Assembly: GCF_024139115.2 (NCBI RefSeq)
Contig: NC_085140.1
Span: 432,821,240-432,885,239, forward strand
DNA: 64,000 nt
Reading direction: 5' to 3'
Origin: Armigeres subalbatus
Taxonomy: Eukaryota; Arthropoda; Insecta; Diptera; Culicidae
Within the stretch, counting starts at the first letter, position 1; each line of letters begins with the position of its first letter. The notes beneath the pieces were generated by a model that made no database searches, was not told the origin of the DNA, and saw only the letters and a program-made list of their open reading frames with translations. Made by a program: the position numbers and the translations under genes. Below, piece by piece: positions 33,961 through 44,925 of the stretch.

Positions 33961-34660
33961 CCCTACTTTAAGCAATTTCCGGAACAACTATTGAAGTAAA
34001 TTCCCAAGGAATTCTTGAGAATATCTGAAGAAGTATAATGAAGATCGACTGCAAATCCGATATTTTTGTTTTTTTTTTCAGATTCAAAACAGGGTTTTGT
34101 TTTACGATTGTTATGAAATGTTTGATTGAAAACCCGTAGAAATTCATAGAAGAATTCTCGAAGGAATTTCTTCAGTTGTTCCTGAAGGAATTCTCGCACG
34201 AGTCAAAAGGAGTCTAGAAATTTATATGAAAATTCCAATAGGTTTTTGTTTGGAAATTCTATTGAAAATTCTTTCATAAATTCCTTTTATATTTTCTTAG
34301 GAAATTCCTTCAGAAATTCATTAAAAATTTATACTAGAAAATCTATTCTAATTGTGCTTTAAAACTTGCTTCAAGAAGTAATTCAGAATATCCTGCTAAA
34401 ATACATTTGGGAATTCCACCAGGAATTTCTTCCAAAAATGAGATTTAGATTCTTTCTGGAACTCCTCTAGGAATAATTTATTCAATTCCTCCAGAAATTC
34501 CTAAGTAAAACAATATAAAACTGCTGCAAGAATTTTGATGAAAATTATTGAAGAATAAAATAGTAAATCTTGAAGGAATTTTCGGAGGAGCTTCAACCTA
34601 ACGGAATTTCGATAAAAAAGGTTTTTTTCGCAGGAATTCCTTAAAGGATATTACGCCAAG
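33961..34660. repeat. AATTCC-rich dispersed repeat
   Basis: Same texture as 31.45-32.70 kb, e.g. AAGGAATTTCTTCAGTTG and CTCCAGAAATTCC. Confidence 0.6.
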
Positions 34661-34838
34661 AAACTAAATTGGATATGGATTGGGTTGAATTGAATAAGAT
34701 TTTAGACGTTAAATAATTCAAATAATAATTTAATCAGTGTGTTTCACTATGAGATCATACAAACACTTCAAAAATAAGTGCCTCCCAAGGAAAGCTGAAA
34801 ATCGATTGTATGCGAATTGAATTGTCGATAAAGATTTA

Positions 34839-34959
34839 GGGGAAACCGCCAAATGTTGAACGACTAATTTTGTCGCCTATTGTTGAGCTCCCATAAGAAA
34901 TGCACGTGCGTTCAACAATAGGCGAAGAAATTAGCCGTTCAACATTTAGCGAATTACCC
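34839..34959. mobile_element. Hairpin MITE family D, copy 1 (TA target site)
   Basis: GAAACCGCCAAATGTTGAAC, TAATTTTGTCGCCTATTGTT at the left; inverted AACAATAGGCGAAGAAATTA and GTTCAACATTTAGCGAATTA at the right. TA flanks at 34837-34838 and 34960-34961. 121 bp; copy 2 at 59179. Confidence 0.9.
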
Positions 34960-36263
34960 TATTTGTTTTCAAAAGCACAGTTTGCAATGGTGAAATGTGT
35001 CGAAAATTTTGTGAAAGGTTTAAGTATTTTTTTTTGTCTTTATTTAGGAGACTTGCAGCCCGAGGCTGGCTCGTCTCCGGGAAGGGTAAGGTTTAAGTAT
35101 GCTATGAGAACTTCTCGGCTTCTCGGGTTTATGTCTTTCATACTTTGTGGCTTTACAAGGGACAGCAGGGACTATGTCCAAGGGCATGACGACCCCTCCC
35201 CATGGCCACTGCGAGTTAGGGGGCCTGTCTAGGATGTGGTGGGGTTTGACAGTGGGCTCTATTGAACCTCTGCAAAAAGCTGCATGTGTCTATAGGCAGG
35301 CCCTATCAAACCCAGTCAACACATGGAAGTATATGGTGTCGTGTAGGCTTTTGAAGTGGTGGCGATATAGGTACTTCTCCATACAACATGTATACATATC
35401 GTGTACCTATATCGTCTCCAATTTAGCATCTTGTATTGCATCATGTACGACTTTATATTTACTGAAAAGCGACCGTGTGCCGCTCAAAGCGCACAAGCCC
35501 ATCAGGATTAATACCAGTGAGATCCTGATTACGTTATACTGGTCACGGCAAGCGACAAACACACGCGCGAAAGTAATGCAAAATAAACGACATGTAAAAT
35601 AAACGTAAATTAACAAAATATGTCTGGCTGAACATTCTTATTTAACGTCAAATAGAGATAACATAATTAGCTTTCCGATTACTTGAACAGCCGTGATTAT
35701 TACTTTATTTTCAATTTAAATCCCGTTTCTTTTTTTTACTTTTCTTGCGTTAAAGAAATGATGCCGCGGGCGCCTCATACAAAATTCAAATGAACAATCG
35801 CTCATTTTGAGCGATTGATTGTTTATTCTCGCGAAGGATAAACAATTGAACAAATCAAGAAAATGCTAATACTGTAGTATAGAAGTTGCATAGTCACATC
35901 ACTTTTCATGGTGAATCCCGATCTATGCTACTGATTACCCCACCCAACTAACACAACTTCCTTCCCGTGGTAATTGTGGAGATGCAGAGGTATTCTCGGT
36001 CTCTAGTAGCAACAATAACCACACACTAACATTCCCCCTCTTCCCCAACTGACTGTAAGGACTTGGCCGGCGCCGTTATTGATCAACATTTGAGAGCTGC
36101 TGAAACGTGCACTTCGAGAATAGATGGTAAACCCCAACCACTATTCACTTGGATCGTAGTGCAATTTGCACCAGTTCTGATCAATCACGGAGTAGCAACC
36201 ATTGATATGTACAGTCAGTCTAAGCTAAGCTAAGCTAAGCTTCATACTTTTTGGCTTTACATT
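34960..36263. other. Intron with two repeat fragments
   Basis: 35155-35310 is a second copy of the GCAGCAGG-ACTATGT family (GGGACAGCAGGGACTATGTC). 35935-36240 is SINE-like, with CACTTGGATCGTAGTGCA and CACCAGTTCTGATCAATCAC and a tail of four TAAGC units; its end is repeated at 47070-47165. Confidence 0.55.
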
Positions 36264-36662
36264 TTTGCCTTTCTCGTACAACTAAGTTGTACCGAAAGGC
36301 TATCATTTCACTCCGAAAACGAACTTTTTATAAAAGCCTCTGAGACCCATAGTATTATATACCAATCGACTCAGCTCGACGAGCTGAGAACATGTCTGTC
36401 TGTCCGTGTGTATGTATGTGTGTATGTGTGTGTGTATGTGTGTGCACAAAAGCTATAAAAAACATTAGACAACTTTTCGTATAGTAATCCTCAAACGATT
36501 TTCTCGCAACAAATTTCATTCGACAGGGGACAAAGCCTTGTTGATCACTATTGAATTTTATAACGATCGGACATTGCGTTTAAAAGTTATGATGAAAATG
36601 GTATATCGGACCATATAAACTCCATATAAGGTTGGTGTCTTAACTAAATGCGAGAAAGGCAA
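36264..36662. mobile_element. TTGCCTTTCTCG TIR element
   Basis: TTGCCTTTCTCG at the left and CGAGAAAGGCAA at the right. GTACAACTAAGTTGTAC hairpin next to the left end. Interior has GACGAGCTGAGAACATG, a (TG)n microsatellite at about 36398-36445 and TATAACGATCGGACATTG. About 399 bp, non-coding; a common mosquito repeat type. Confidence 0.7.
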
Positions 36663-37066
36663 TACCAACGCTAGGTGGATTAATCTGGGTTTTTTTTATA
36701 CTATCGGTATCAATTTCCTGCTCGTTGCTCAGGATTATTCGTCGATACTCAACTAGCGAGTAACAAGTATGCTTTACAAGAACCTAACAAATCTGTTTGA
36801 AAACGTGTCGTATACGAAATTGTTAGACTCTTCATACATGCATTTTTTGCAATATTTGCATAAGAACACATGTGATAAAAATATAACATTTTTTATTAAT
36901 AATGTAGCTATTTCGTATATGTCACGCTTTCAAACAGATACCCATAGTAGAAGTATACTTTGAAAATTGCTGCCCACTGATTTTCAACCTAAGAAGATTA
37001 AGTACGGTGCAAAAACAACCATCAAAGCACTTTACAAACCCTAATTTACTAATTCATGTATCTTAC

Positions 37067-37405
37067 CTTGAAGCTAAAATGGTGCTCGCTTTCGTCTCAT
37101 TGATGATGTGACAGAAATAGTGGCTGGAGAATATGCGCCGTTGCAGCAACAGGAAGGCGAAGCACACACCATCCCAAAACAATCCGGAGTCGTTGTACGG
37201 CACATTGCAGGTGACTGCATTGGCATCTGGGTCCTCGGGGTCCGGAACAGGTGTATTATCATGTGAAGACAAACACGAGATTCCCAGCAACTGCACCAGC
37301 CAACAATTGTTGGTCGTCAGCTGCCTCAGATACAGGCATCCCAGCATTTGAAGTAAGGTTTTCGTTGTGATGACAAACACATTGTAGCCGATGAGCATGT
37401 TCCAG
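37067..37405 (-). CDS. Piezo: Piezo exon: WLVQLLGISC...LASR block
   Basis: 339 bp, acceptor ttcatttttag, donor gtaaga. It encodes SWNMLIGYNVFVITTKTLLQ, then NCWLVQLLGISC (Drosophila CCWLVHMLGITC), an acidic extracellular loop and LFWDGVCFAFLLLQRRIF. The end SHYFCHIINETKAS...LASR is the entry to the beam. Ends in phase 2. The next exon is 12.8 kb away. Confidence 0.96.
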
Positions 37406-37464
37406 CTAAAAATGAAAAACAAAGTTATCAAATCTTGTCTCGCAAAATAGAGCGGTTATCTTAC

Positions 37465-38964
37465 GATTTCAAAATAGCCTTGATTGGTCTCAAATAGAAA
37501 TCCGTGCCTTGCCAGAGGAAAGTAAACGAACCAATCAGATAGCCGATGGAGAACAATGTCACTCGACTGGTTCCGGTCAAAAACACAATAGCCAAGGTAA
37601 ACCAGAAGAACACCAAAAAGGCACCCCGCTTCAGCACATCCAACCAATTCCGAACCTTTGCGATGAAATCAGGAGTTGGATTGATGAACGGAACCGTCCC
37701 AAGGCGGTCAATGTCCTCCAGCACCGATTGATTGCTGCCTCCGCCGAAATCGTCCGGACACGAGGAGTATCTCGTTTCAATCCGGAACACCAGCGTCTGA
37801 CGGCAGAGGAACATCAGCAGAAGGAAATCCGCCACAACCTTACCAGCCTGTGCACGGAACATTGTCGAATTCTCCGGCAACATGGCCCATACACGGAAGT
37901 GATCCAGAAATGGTATATCCCAAGGATAATCTACGCAAAGTATGGGTGGAAGTCCAATGTAAATAATGTACTGCACAGGAATTAACGCAACAATGCACCA
38001 CGTCAGTATTCGCCACACTCTTCGTAATCTGTCTCTGTCCATGTGGAACATAACGCATGTCCAGACAGCGTAGAAGCAAGAAAAGATATCCATTCTAGAT
38101 GCGATCACTACTACCAGGGAGACCAGCGTTATCTCCACTCCAAACTTGTAGAAACCATAATTGAACAGGAATTTCAACATATGCGGAATGTCCTTGTCGG
38201 CGTCGAAACGCGTTACATTTGGGAACATCAAATGTGGAGTCCGAGGCGACTGTCCCAGTCGTATCCTACGAATAGTTTGCCTCAGCACCACAACGGCGTG
38301 TATCGTTACCACAATGATGTAGATCAAGTACGGTAGCACCAAATCAGCCAAACCGTTGACTCCGGTTGTTTTCTGGAAGCCTATCCACTTGGCGTTGTTC
38401 ATTTCCCAGTCTGTTTTGTTCATATCGATGTTGGGGCAACTGCTGACGTAGTTCGCTTCGTTGATGTAATCCACCTGGTAGATCATGGTCGTGATCAACA
38501 AAATCGACGATATTAACGACATTATCCGGGTTATCAACACCAACGAATTCGTGTGGGACTTGACTGCGAACACCGTCATGATCACGTACATCAAGTGGAG
38601 GAGAGAGATTGTCTTTACACTGAGCGAAAAGGCCACTATCAAAATGATCTTCAGCAGATGGATTTCGAAGAACAACCACACTATTTCCGCCAACTTCGAG
38701 ATTCGGTTGATGAGTTTTTGAGCAACTCCTTTGATTTCATGTTTTGAGAGCTTCCGGAAGCGAAGTTCTTCCAGTATTTCTGAGTTAGTGTCTTCTGCGA
38801 TGCCATCCATTTTGGGCCTGTTGTCGCTTTCATCAATAGTGTCTGCCGCCTCAGAATCTTTCTCCAGAGGTGGCGCATCGGTAGTACTACTAAGCTTTTT
38901 CCGCCTTGAGAAGGTACCGTAGGCGGAACTGGTTTCCGAAATAACAGGGATGTCATTGTCTTGT
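37465..38964 (-). CDS. Piezo: Piezo exon: large central membrane exon
   Basis: 1,500 bp (about 500 residues), acceptor ctcttttcag, donor gtaaga. It opens with a Ser/Asp-rich linker (QDNDIPVISETSS..., ...DTIDESDNRPKMDG). Many hydrophobic helices follow, with the Piezo landmarks MIYQVDYINEANY, NAKWIGF, LLxxYIIY-like helices, GQSPRTPHLMFPNVTRFDAD, LFNYGFYKFGVEI, RWAML-like (RVWAMLPEN), PGGSN-like (GGGSNQSVLEDI), NPTPDFIAKVRNW and FLWQGTDFYLRPI. Drosophila has GFYKFGIEISL and FLWQGSDFYLRPI at the same places. The frame is open throughout and no truncation is seen. Confidence 0.97.
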
Positions 38965-39019
38965 CTGAAAAGAGAGTATTGAGCTGTTGTCAACAATGTG
39001 GGACGCAATCAATACTTAC

Positions 39020-39163
39020 ACGATGGGGATTTCTGAAATTTCCTGAAATTTCTTGTGGCAATAGTGGAGTTGAATCACAGTGATTATGACTATCATGGTT
39101 GGGTTGACAAGATGAAGGAAGAGCTGCTTAGTCTCGTATGTTTCTAATCCGATATCTTTTTGT
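39020..39163 (-). CDS. Piezo: Piezo exon: QKDIGL...QLHY block
   Basis: 144 bp, acceptor ggcttcag, donor gtaagt. QKDIGLETYETKQLFLHLVN leads into a helix, PTMIVIITVIQLHYCHKKF. Drosophila has QKDIGLKRYQTKDLFLHLV and VIQVHYFHKRF here. Starts with one base completing Leu and ends in phase 2; the following intron is 55 bp, the shortest in the gene. Confidence 0.95.
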
Positions 39164-39222
39164 CTGAAGCCAGAAATATAATAGTTTGTTAATAAATTAC
39201 TACATAAAACGAAATTCCTTAC

Positions 39223-39371
39223 AAGGTATCCGATATATGGAGATACTCAGTCCAATAGAGGGGGAATTTGTCAAACTGATAAGTGTAGACTAGAACTAGA
39301 ATTGCCATGGAGTAGACGATCACCGTTAACCAAAATGTGTACATCATTTTGCGCCAGACTTTGAATGAGAA
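39223..39371 (-). CDS. Piezo: Piezo exon: VYTYQFDKFPLYW helix
   Basis: 149 bp, acceptor gtattttag, donor gtaagg. The reading is FSFKVWRKMMYTFWLTVIVY followed by AILVLVYTYQFDKFPLYW and HISDTL. The YTYQFDKF core is identical in Drosophila Piezo. Phase is 0 in and 2 out; the next intron is 59 bp. Confidence 0.95.
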
Positions 39372-39428
39372 CTAAAATACAAGCGTGTTAGATATCTACC
39401 GATAAGAATAACTTTTTGATTAGCTTAC

Positions 39429-39839
39429 TTGGAATGTGAGAACGAATATCAAAAATAGTGCCATGTAAACTATCCGGAATCCGGTCATGCGAAGACCCGT
39501 CATGCCCGATAAAAACAGCGTAATCGCCACCACCCAGATCCAGAACTTGATGAGGAACGAGTTGATCAGTGTGCCAGCTCGCGTAATGAATGCCGAGGAT
39601 TTCTTCTCCAGCGGCTGTCCTGGAGTGGAACCGACTGTCGAAGCGGCACCAATCGTTACCTGCAATGGGGCCGCCATGTCGGCAATGGTGGATGTTCGTC
39701 GTTCATTTTGTCGTTCCTGAATCATCTGACGTAGCGAAATCCAGAACATGGTGGTGAACAGCGATTTGAACAGCAGTGGGGAGCATGGGTAATCTCTATA
39801 CTTGATGAACCCAATCTGAGCCAGGTTGATTCCGGTGAT
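39429..39839 (-). CDS. Piezo: Piezo exon: transmembrane and linker block
   Basis: 411 bp, 137 codons, phase 0 at both ends, bounded by 59-bp and 57-bp introns. It starts ITGINLAQIGFIKYRDYPC and continues with a helix reading LLFKSLFTTMFWISLRQ. A Ser/Thr-rich cytoplasmic linker includes IADMAAPLQVTIGAAST (Drosophila IADIIAPLQITVG). The exon ends in two helices around FWIWVVAITLFLSGMTGLR and GFRIVYMALFLIFVL. Confidence 0.95.
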
Positions 39840-39898
39840 CTGGAATGTTATACAACGGGTAAGGAGTTGGCTTGATTTTGGGGGAATTTGAGCCTTAC

Positions 39899-40096
39899 AT
39901 TGACGGTGGACGGCAGCTCATCGTCTGTGAGTTTCATTCCGTACAGGTACTGTGCTAGTAGCAGAAGTTCCGCATATATAACTAGGAATGGACTGGAGTT
40001 AAGCATGTTTTTGCGCTGATTCGGCATGATCCAGATTAGGTTGGCCCAGATCAGCAGCACAAAGGTTAACCAACTGTGAAACATGATACTCCACGT
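39899..40096 (-). CDS. Piezo: Piezo exon: WSIMFHSWLTFVLL transmembrane block
   Basis: 198 bp, 66 codons, phase 0 at both ends, acceptor atctcgtag, donor gtaagg. TWSIMFHSWLTFVLLIWANL corresponds to the conserved WSI.YHSWLTFVLL block of all animal Piezo proteins. MPNQRKNML and AELLLLAQYLYGM follow, then DDELPSTVN. Contains two transmembrane helices. Confidence 0.95.
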
Positions 40097-40268
40097 CTAC
40101 GAGATAAACATGCAAATATTAGGAATTCAACATCATGAAATCAATAAAAAATGCGAATTTTTTTTAGCCCTGTTTCTGACAGTGTTTGTTTGTGCATTTG
40201 TATTGAATACCCAAACACTATCAGATAAATCATGATCCCCCGCATTTTTTTTTGCTCTCAACACTTAC

Positions 40269-40375
40269 CATCATGATGACATTCGTGAAAATGTAGCTGT
40301 TTTTGTAAATAAAAGTGGCCACATTACCGGTGGCCAGCATGATCTGCTCGAAAAAGCTGGTCGTATCTTCCTCTT
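40269..40375 (-). CDS. Piezo: Piezo exon: conserved FIYKNSYIFTN helix
   Basis: 107 bp, acceptor aactatttcag, donor gtaagt. It encodes an acidic lead (EEEDTTSFFEQIM) and ATFIYKNSYIFTNVIMM, where Drosophila has GFIYQNSYIFTNILMM. This is one of the clearest Piezo signatures in the window. Phase is 1 in and 0 out. Confidence 0.93.
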
Positions 40376-40776
40376 CTGAAATAGTTTTACGGCCTTGGTT
40401 TAGATTCAAATAAATTTGGATAGAAGGGAGCGAATTGCATTTTTGGATATATACAAACGCATAAACGATTGTTGTGTATGGTTTAATACGTGCCAATCGA
40501 GATGTGTTGAAACATGCGTTCAAAGGTGTAATTTTCAGGAACGGTGGATGGTCACACATGGGTTTGAATTAAATTCGTTGTTGTGTCAAAGTGAAGCGAA
40601 TTTTCATATATACATACGTTAAAGGTGGAACAAATGAGTAGATTCGGTTTGTTTAAGTGGACCATAACCAAACGGGGAAAAAGAAAAGAAAAAATAAATT
40701 ATAATGAATATATACAAAACACCTGTTGCTCTCACACAAAGCTTCAAGTCGGGAAGAAATAAACGTCTAGACTCAC

Positions 40777-40870
40777 CGATAGTTTGCATGGCTATACTAT
40801 CATTCGGCATGGAATTCTGAGCATCAGTAGTGGAAGCATCTCGTACCCTTCGGGTCCCTCCACGCATCAG
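40777..40870 (-). CDS. Piezo: Piezo exon: linker before conserved helix
   Basis: 94 bp after a strong acceptor (ctcgttttcag), with donor gtgagt. It encodes LMRGGTRRVRDASTTDAQNS and continues to IAMQTI, ending with one base. Low sequence conservation is expected in this cytoplasmic segment. Its phases (0 in, 1 out) fit both neighbours exactly. Confidence 0.8.
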
Positions 40871-41429
40871 CTGAAAACGAGGGTAAATGTGTTCGATTAC
40901 TATCATTGTTTAATCGCATCCGCCCCCAACATCTACATCGTATTGCATACCTTTACCATGTGAACGACAAGATGTTTATTCGTGGATAGATTTATGTAGA
41001 ACACCTGATTTAGTTCAGGCCGAAAAGTAATAATAATTCAATTGAACTTTGATGAAAATAGAAGATTTTAGAAAAAAATGTGGGCGAAGAAATGAAATGC
41101 TGTGGCTACAAAAGTTTCAAGTTTGTTTTCCAGACGTGTGGAAATATCCCACATAATTAGCTTTAAACGAATTTCATTATTAGGTACAGGATTACAATTT
41201 CTAACAGCTCTTGCATGGTAGAGGTATTCAATACGTGTAATATAACATTTGAAAAGAAATACTGTGACATAGTTATTTTAGTTCGACAGGAAAAAACAAA
41301 CAGTACACACACTTACACTCATGATAACGATAACACAGATTGAGGCATATAGATATAGTTGCATTTTCGAAGAGTAAAAAAGCACAAAGAACATAGAAAA
41401 GGAAAAATATATAAAACAAAGATACGTAC

Positions 41430-41558
41430 AGGTGTCCTTTCGTCCGGAACATCGGACATGGCAGAAGGCGACGAAGGAACGCCGAGCTTACGGACGCGAC
41501 TCCTCGTTTTGGCTGGTGATGGCTGTTGACGGTAGGACCGACTCGACGATGCTACGTT
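41430..41558 (-). CDS. Piezo: Piezo exon: Ser/Arg/Pro linker
   Basis: 129 bp, 43 codons, phase 0 to phase 0, acceptor gcaatacag, donor gtacgt. The reading NVASSSRSYRQQPSPAKTRS continues into a basic stretch and ends SDVPDERTP. It looks like a disordered, phosphorylatable linker. The acceptor has a weak pyrimidine tract, so the exon may be regulated or skipped; skipping keeps the frame because the length is a multiple of three. Confidence 0.72.
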
Positions 41559-42480
41559 CTGTATTGCATTATGTTATGATGTTCGTTCAAAGCGTGCAGT
41601 TTTTTTCCGATGATTAACATCAGAATCAACACCACCGTCAGCAGAAGCATGTCGCATAGTTCAAATGGAGTGATTGACGGTTCGCGATGGTGTTAGAATG
41701 TGCACACAGATTATGGATGGAATGATTTGTAGTCCGAAGGAAATTATCGATAATTTAATCATAAGCGAATATAAAAATCAAACGTACCCAAACGAAGAAA
41801 GTTAGAAATGATCAATTTCAACGAGTCACATAGAAATAAAAGAAAAAAAGAAATACAAAATAACTCAATTTGAATAGCTGAAAATTAAATTTCGTAGGCT
41901 GTTGTTAAAGAGCAAGACAGTTACAGTTTTAGTATGGGAAAATTATTATAATTTGATGCAAAGCTAGATCGAACTACAGGATCTACATTTTTATAATAAC
42001 TAAATTAGTAAGTGAAAGTTATGAAGAGTTACGAGAGGAGTTTAACGGTGATAAAAATTCAAGTATTCTGAATCATTTCAATCCAAGTACCGCCAGGGTG
42101 TTCAAAACAGTAATCAAAGCAAATTTTCATTACAACAGAAAATTAAATAAGAGAATTTAGAGCTCGTCGACACTGACACTGAAGACGGCCTTACTGTGGA
42201 GCATGAAATACACAAATATTTGTAAAGTTATAATCAAGTGGTGGAAATAAATGAAATAAATCGTCTTATGAAAAGAGACAATTAAATTCATAACAACAAA
42301 CGTAGACATAAGACCAAACAACAGAACAGCTCCGAATTGGATTGAACCCAAGCCCATGTGAGAGACAAGCACCAGGAAAGTGAAACGCCTGCCATACGCG
42401 GTACGATGAGATAACATTATCCCAACATCGTTTATGGTACTTCTCTTTTTGGTACCCACTTTCTGGGTGGTATACCCTAA
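41559..42480. other. Start of the 14.1-kb Piezo intron, unassigned
   Basis: Includes a 100-codon minus-strand open frame (42157-42459) with hydrophobic stretches such as GAVLLFGLMSTFVVMNLIV. I do not recognise it, and it has no splice context to Piezo, so I do not call it a gene. Confidence 0.35.
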
Positions 42481-42539
42481 TTGCGCTGCTCATTGTGGGC
42501 GATTAACTCGTACTTCTCAAAAAAGGTCTGTCCAGATTC

Positions 42540-43070
42540 TGTACCAGCTAAACCGCTGATTGATTCTCATCACTGATTCCGGTTCTTTGGGAGAACCATT
42601 CTCCATGCTGAAGCTATCTATGTCTCTTCGTATATCGAATAACTCTGCTCCGAGAAGGAAAGGAACAAACGATTGCCTAGCGTTGCTGACCTTTACGCGC
42701 AAGGAGCTATTGTCCTCAGTATTCTTGGATATAAGAGGGCGCTCTTGATTCAGTTTTCATAGAAGTACTGTCATACAATCTGCAAAGTAGTGGATTACCC
42801 GTTATTTTGAATAATTTCTTGTACACATGAACTTTACACTCGGCACTCTAGCAACACGCAGAAATTGCTGTATGGGCCTCCCCCAACGTTCATGTCCCTT
42901 GCTTTATAATTTAAATGTTAAAGATATTCACAATTGTTTAGAAGGACAACGCACGCTTAGAAAACTTTCAGATGATAACTCTAAGAGGTTCATGCGCAGA
43001 AGTCCTCCAAGAGGTTCATGTGCAGAAGGAATAGGCCAAGTTCCCCAAATAATCTGACTGTTTGGGCCCG
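42540..43070 (+). pseudogene. Non-LTR reverse transcriptase relic (second family)
   Basis: ELLSSVFLDIRGRS at about 42703-42746, MNFTLGTLATRRNCCMGLP and LYNLNVKDIHNCLEGQRTLR follow the order of a Jockey-like RT (FLDIKGAFDSV, GLPQGSCLSP, LYNxYVxDI). Motif B is shortened (GLPQRSCPLLYN). Stops and frameshifts. Its continuation, YLGVVFNPKCTWKFHSK, is at about 44827-44880. Confidence 0.7.
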
Positions 43071-43654
43071 ACACTTGGGGTCCGCAAAAACACTCAATTG
43101 GTTGTGATTACTAAGAAGCGGTCATGGTCAACTGAAACTCAAGCTGTTGAAAGATGACTCTACGACACTACCCATAATTCCATTACCCATAATGCCATTA
43201 CCCCGAAGGCCACTACCCCGAACGCCACAACCCAGAATGAGTCACTACCCCGAATGCCATTACCCATAATGGGACACTACCCCGAATGAGCCAGTACTCC
43301 GAATTAGTCATTATTTCAAGTTTAAACTGCATTTCAATGAACAAATGTTACTCAATAACAGTTTATTCATAGTTCATATGAATGAACAATAATTGGAACT
43401 GAAACTGTTTCAATGCAGTATGGAACTAAGTATTTTTACTCCGTAAGATCCCGTTCCACTTCGTATGGCACTCTTCAAGATTCCTGAATTGCAGGGGGAG
43501 ATTATGCAGCACGTTTTCATGCACAATGCAGAGAGTTGGAGGCAATTGCGGGCCACGTCAGCATGGCTACTAGGGCAACAAGGTAGAAGTTGTTCCTTGG
43601 TCGCTGTAGTAAAAGCAACGGATTCTGAATGAAGCGTGGTCTAAACCTCAGATC

Positions 43655-43965
43655 GACGATGGGGTGAATGGGTGAGTAAGAGTGAGTGAGTGATTAAGTG
43701 AGTGAGTAAGAGTGAGTGTGTCAGTGAGCGAGTAAGAGTTAGTGAGCGAGCGAGTAAGAGTAAACGAGTAAGAATGAGTGAGTAAGAGTGAGCGATAAAG
43801 AGAGAGCGAATGATTGAGAGTAAATGAGTGAGTAAAAGTGGATGAGTGAGTAACAGTGGTTAAGTGAGTAAGAATGGGTGAATGAATGAGAGTGGGCGAA
43901 TGAGTAATAATTAATGAGACAGATGAAGTGAGTGAGTAAGAGGGTTTGTGTATGAGAGTGAGAGG
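43655..43965 (+). repeat. GAGTGAGTAAGAGT minisatellite
   Basis: Irregular array of units like GAGTGAGTAAGAGT, about 310 bp. The Ser/Thr/His/Leu-rich open frame on the minus strand is an artefact of it. Confidence 0.85.
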
Positions 43966-43991
43966 AAGGGAGATCTTGTTTGTCTTCGGGA

Positions 43992-44272
43992 AGTTGCGTT
44001 GACTCAAAGAAGGCATCATCTCGTTTCGCCTTCTAACGAGCAGACGTTACTTTTAAAAAGGCAGTATATGCTCTGTGTGCCTTATCGAGGTATAAGCACG
44101 TTCATTAAAAGGAGGTATCATCTCCTTTGTCTGCCTTATACCAAGCAAACACATCCATTTAAAGAAGGCATCATCTTCTCTGCCTGCCTTATACCGGGCA
44201 AACGCGTTCATTTAAACAAGGCATCATCTCCTCTGTTCGCCTTATACCGGGAAAACGCGTTCTGTTGGAAAA
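43992..44272 (+). repeat. 53-bp tandem repeat
   Basis: About five units of roughly 53 bp, each with AAGGCATCATCTCCTCTG, GCCTTATACCGGGCAAACG and CGTTCATTTAAA; later units are closer to each other than the first. The encoded reading on the plus strand repeats too but I see no sign it is a gene. Confidence 0.8.
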
Positions 44273-44608
44273 AAGGATCTCCATTTCGTAGAATAGTAGT
44301 TTTCCAGGTCATAATGACAGGAATGATAGTTAAAGCTAATTAGAAGAAAAATCAAAACTGTTGGTTAAACTGGTTGGTTAAAAACTGTTGCAATTCATCG
44401 ATATCTGTTGGTGTTAAACATAGTAATAGAATACTATAGATTCTAAATGTTTTCGGGGTAATGGATTTCGGGGTAGTGTCCCATTCGGGGTGATGGTTTC
44501 GGGGTACTGTCCCATTCGGGGTAGTGGCCTTCGGGGTAATGGCATTCGGAGTACTGGCATTCGGGGTAGTGGGGTGGAGCCGTTGAAAGATACATTAACC
44601 ATTCTTTA

Positions 44609-44812
44609 CAGTGGCGTCGCGTAACCTCACTTTTTACCTGTGCACTGACCCAAAAAGTGAAAATTTTGATATTTTGACAGCCCAAATGGAAAAGAAAATT
44701 ATCAGAGTCGTTTATACTAATCAATATCTAGTTATTTTAGGCATTTCCGCACACCAATTCTTTAAATTTAAACTCAGTGCACAGGTAGATTGAGGTTAGG
44801 GAAACGCCACTG
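44609..44812. mobile_element. hAT-type MITE with perfect 8-bp target duplication
   Basis: Ends CAGTGGCGTCGCGTAACCTC and (inverted) GAGGTTAGGGAAACGCCACT. ATTCTTTA occurs immediately on both sides (44601-44608 and 44813-44820). 204 bp, non-coding. Sub-terminal CTGTGCACTGA/TCAGTGCACAG extends the pairing. Confidence 0.9.
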
Positions 44813-44925
44813 ATTCTTTATCTTGTAAATACCTGGGAGTTGTCTTTAATCCAAAATGTACCTGGAAATTTCATTCTAAATATTTCTATCTCCGGAACAT
44901 GGTACATGGACCTCATTTACCATTT

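Larger units (their letters stand above)
43168..44582. mobile_element. Composite element with tandem-motif inverted ends
   Basis: The left end has about ten copies of phrases such as ACCCCGAATGCCATTACCC (to about 43300); the right end (44450-44576) has them inverted as GGGGTAATGGCATTCGG. The interior holds two other arrays listed separately. Sequence like GTTGAAAGAT lies just outside both ends, a possible target duplication. It splits the RT relic. Confidence 0.65.

Noticed and set aside
42157..42459. 100-codon minus-strand frame with hydrophobic stretches
   Set aside because: Not recognised, no splice sites that fit Piezo phases, and next to degenerate retroelement sequence. Could be a relic of a membrane protein but cannot be supported.
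43648..44019. 123-codon Ser/Thr/His/Leu frame
   Set aside because: Complement of the GAGTGAGTAAGAGT minisatellite.
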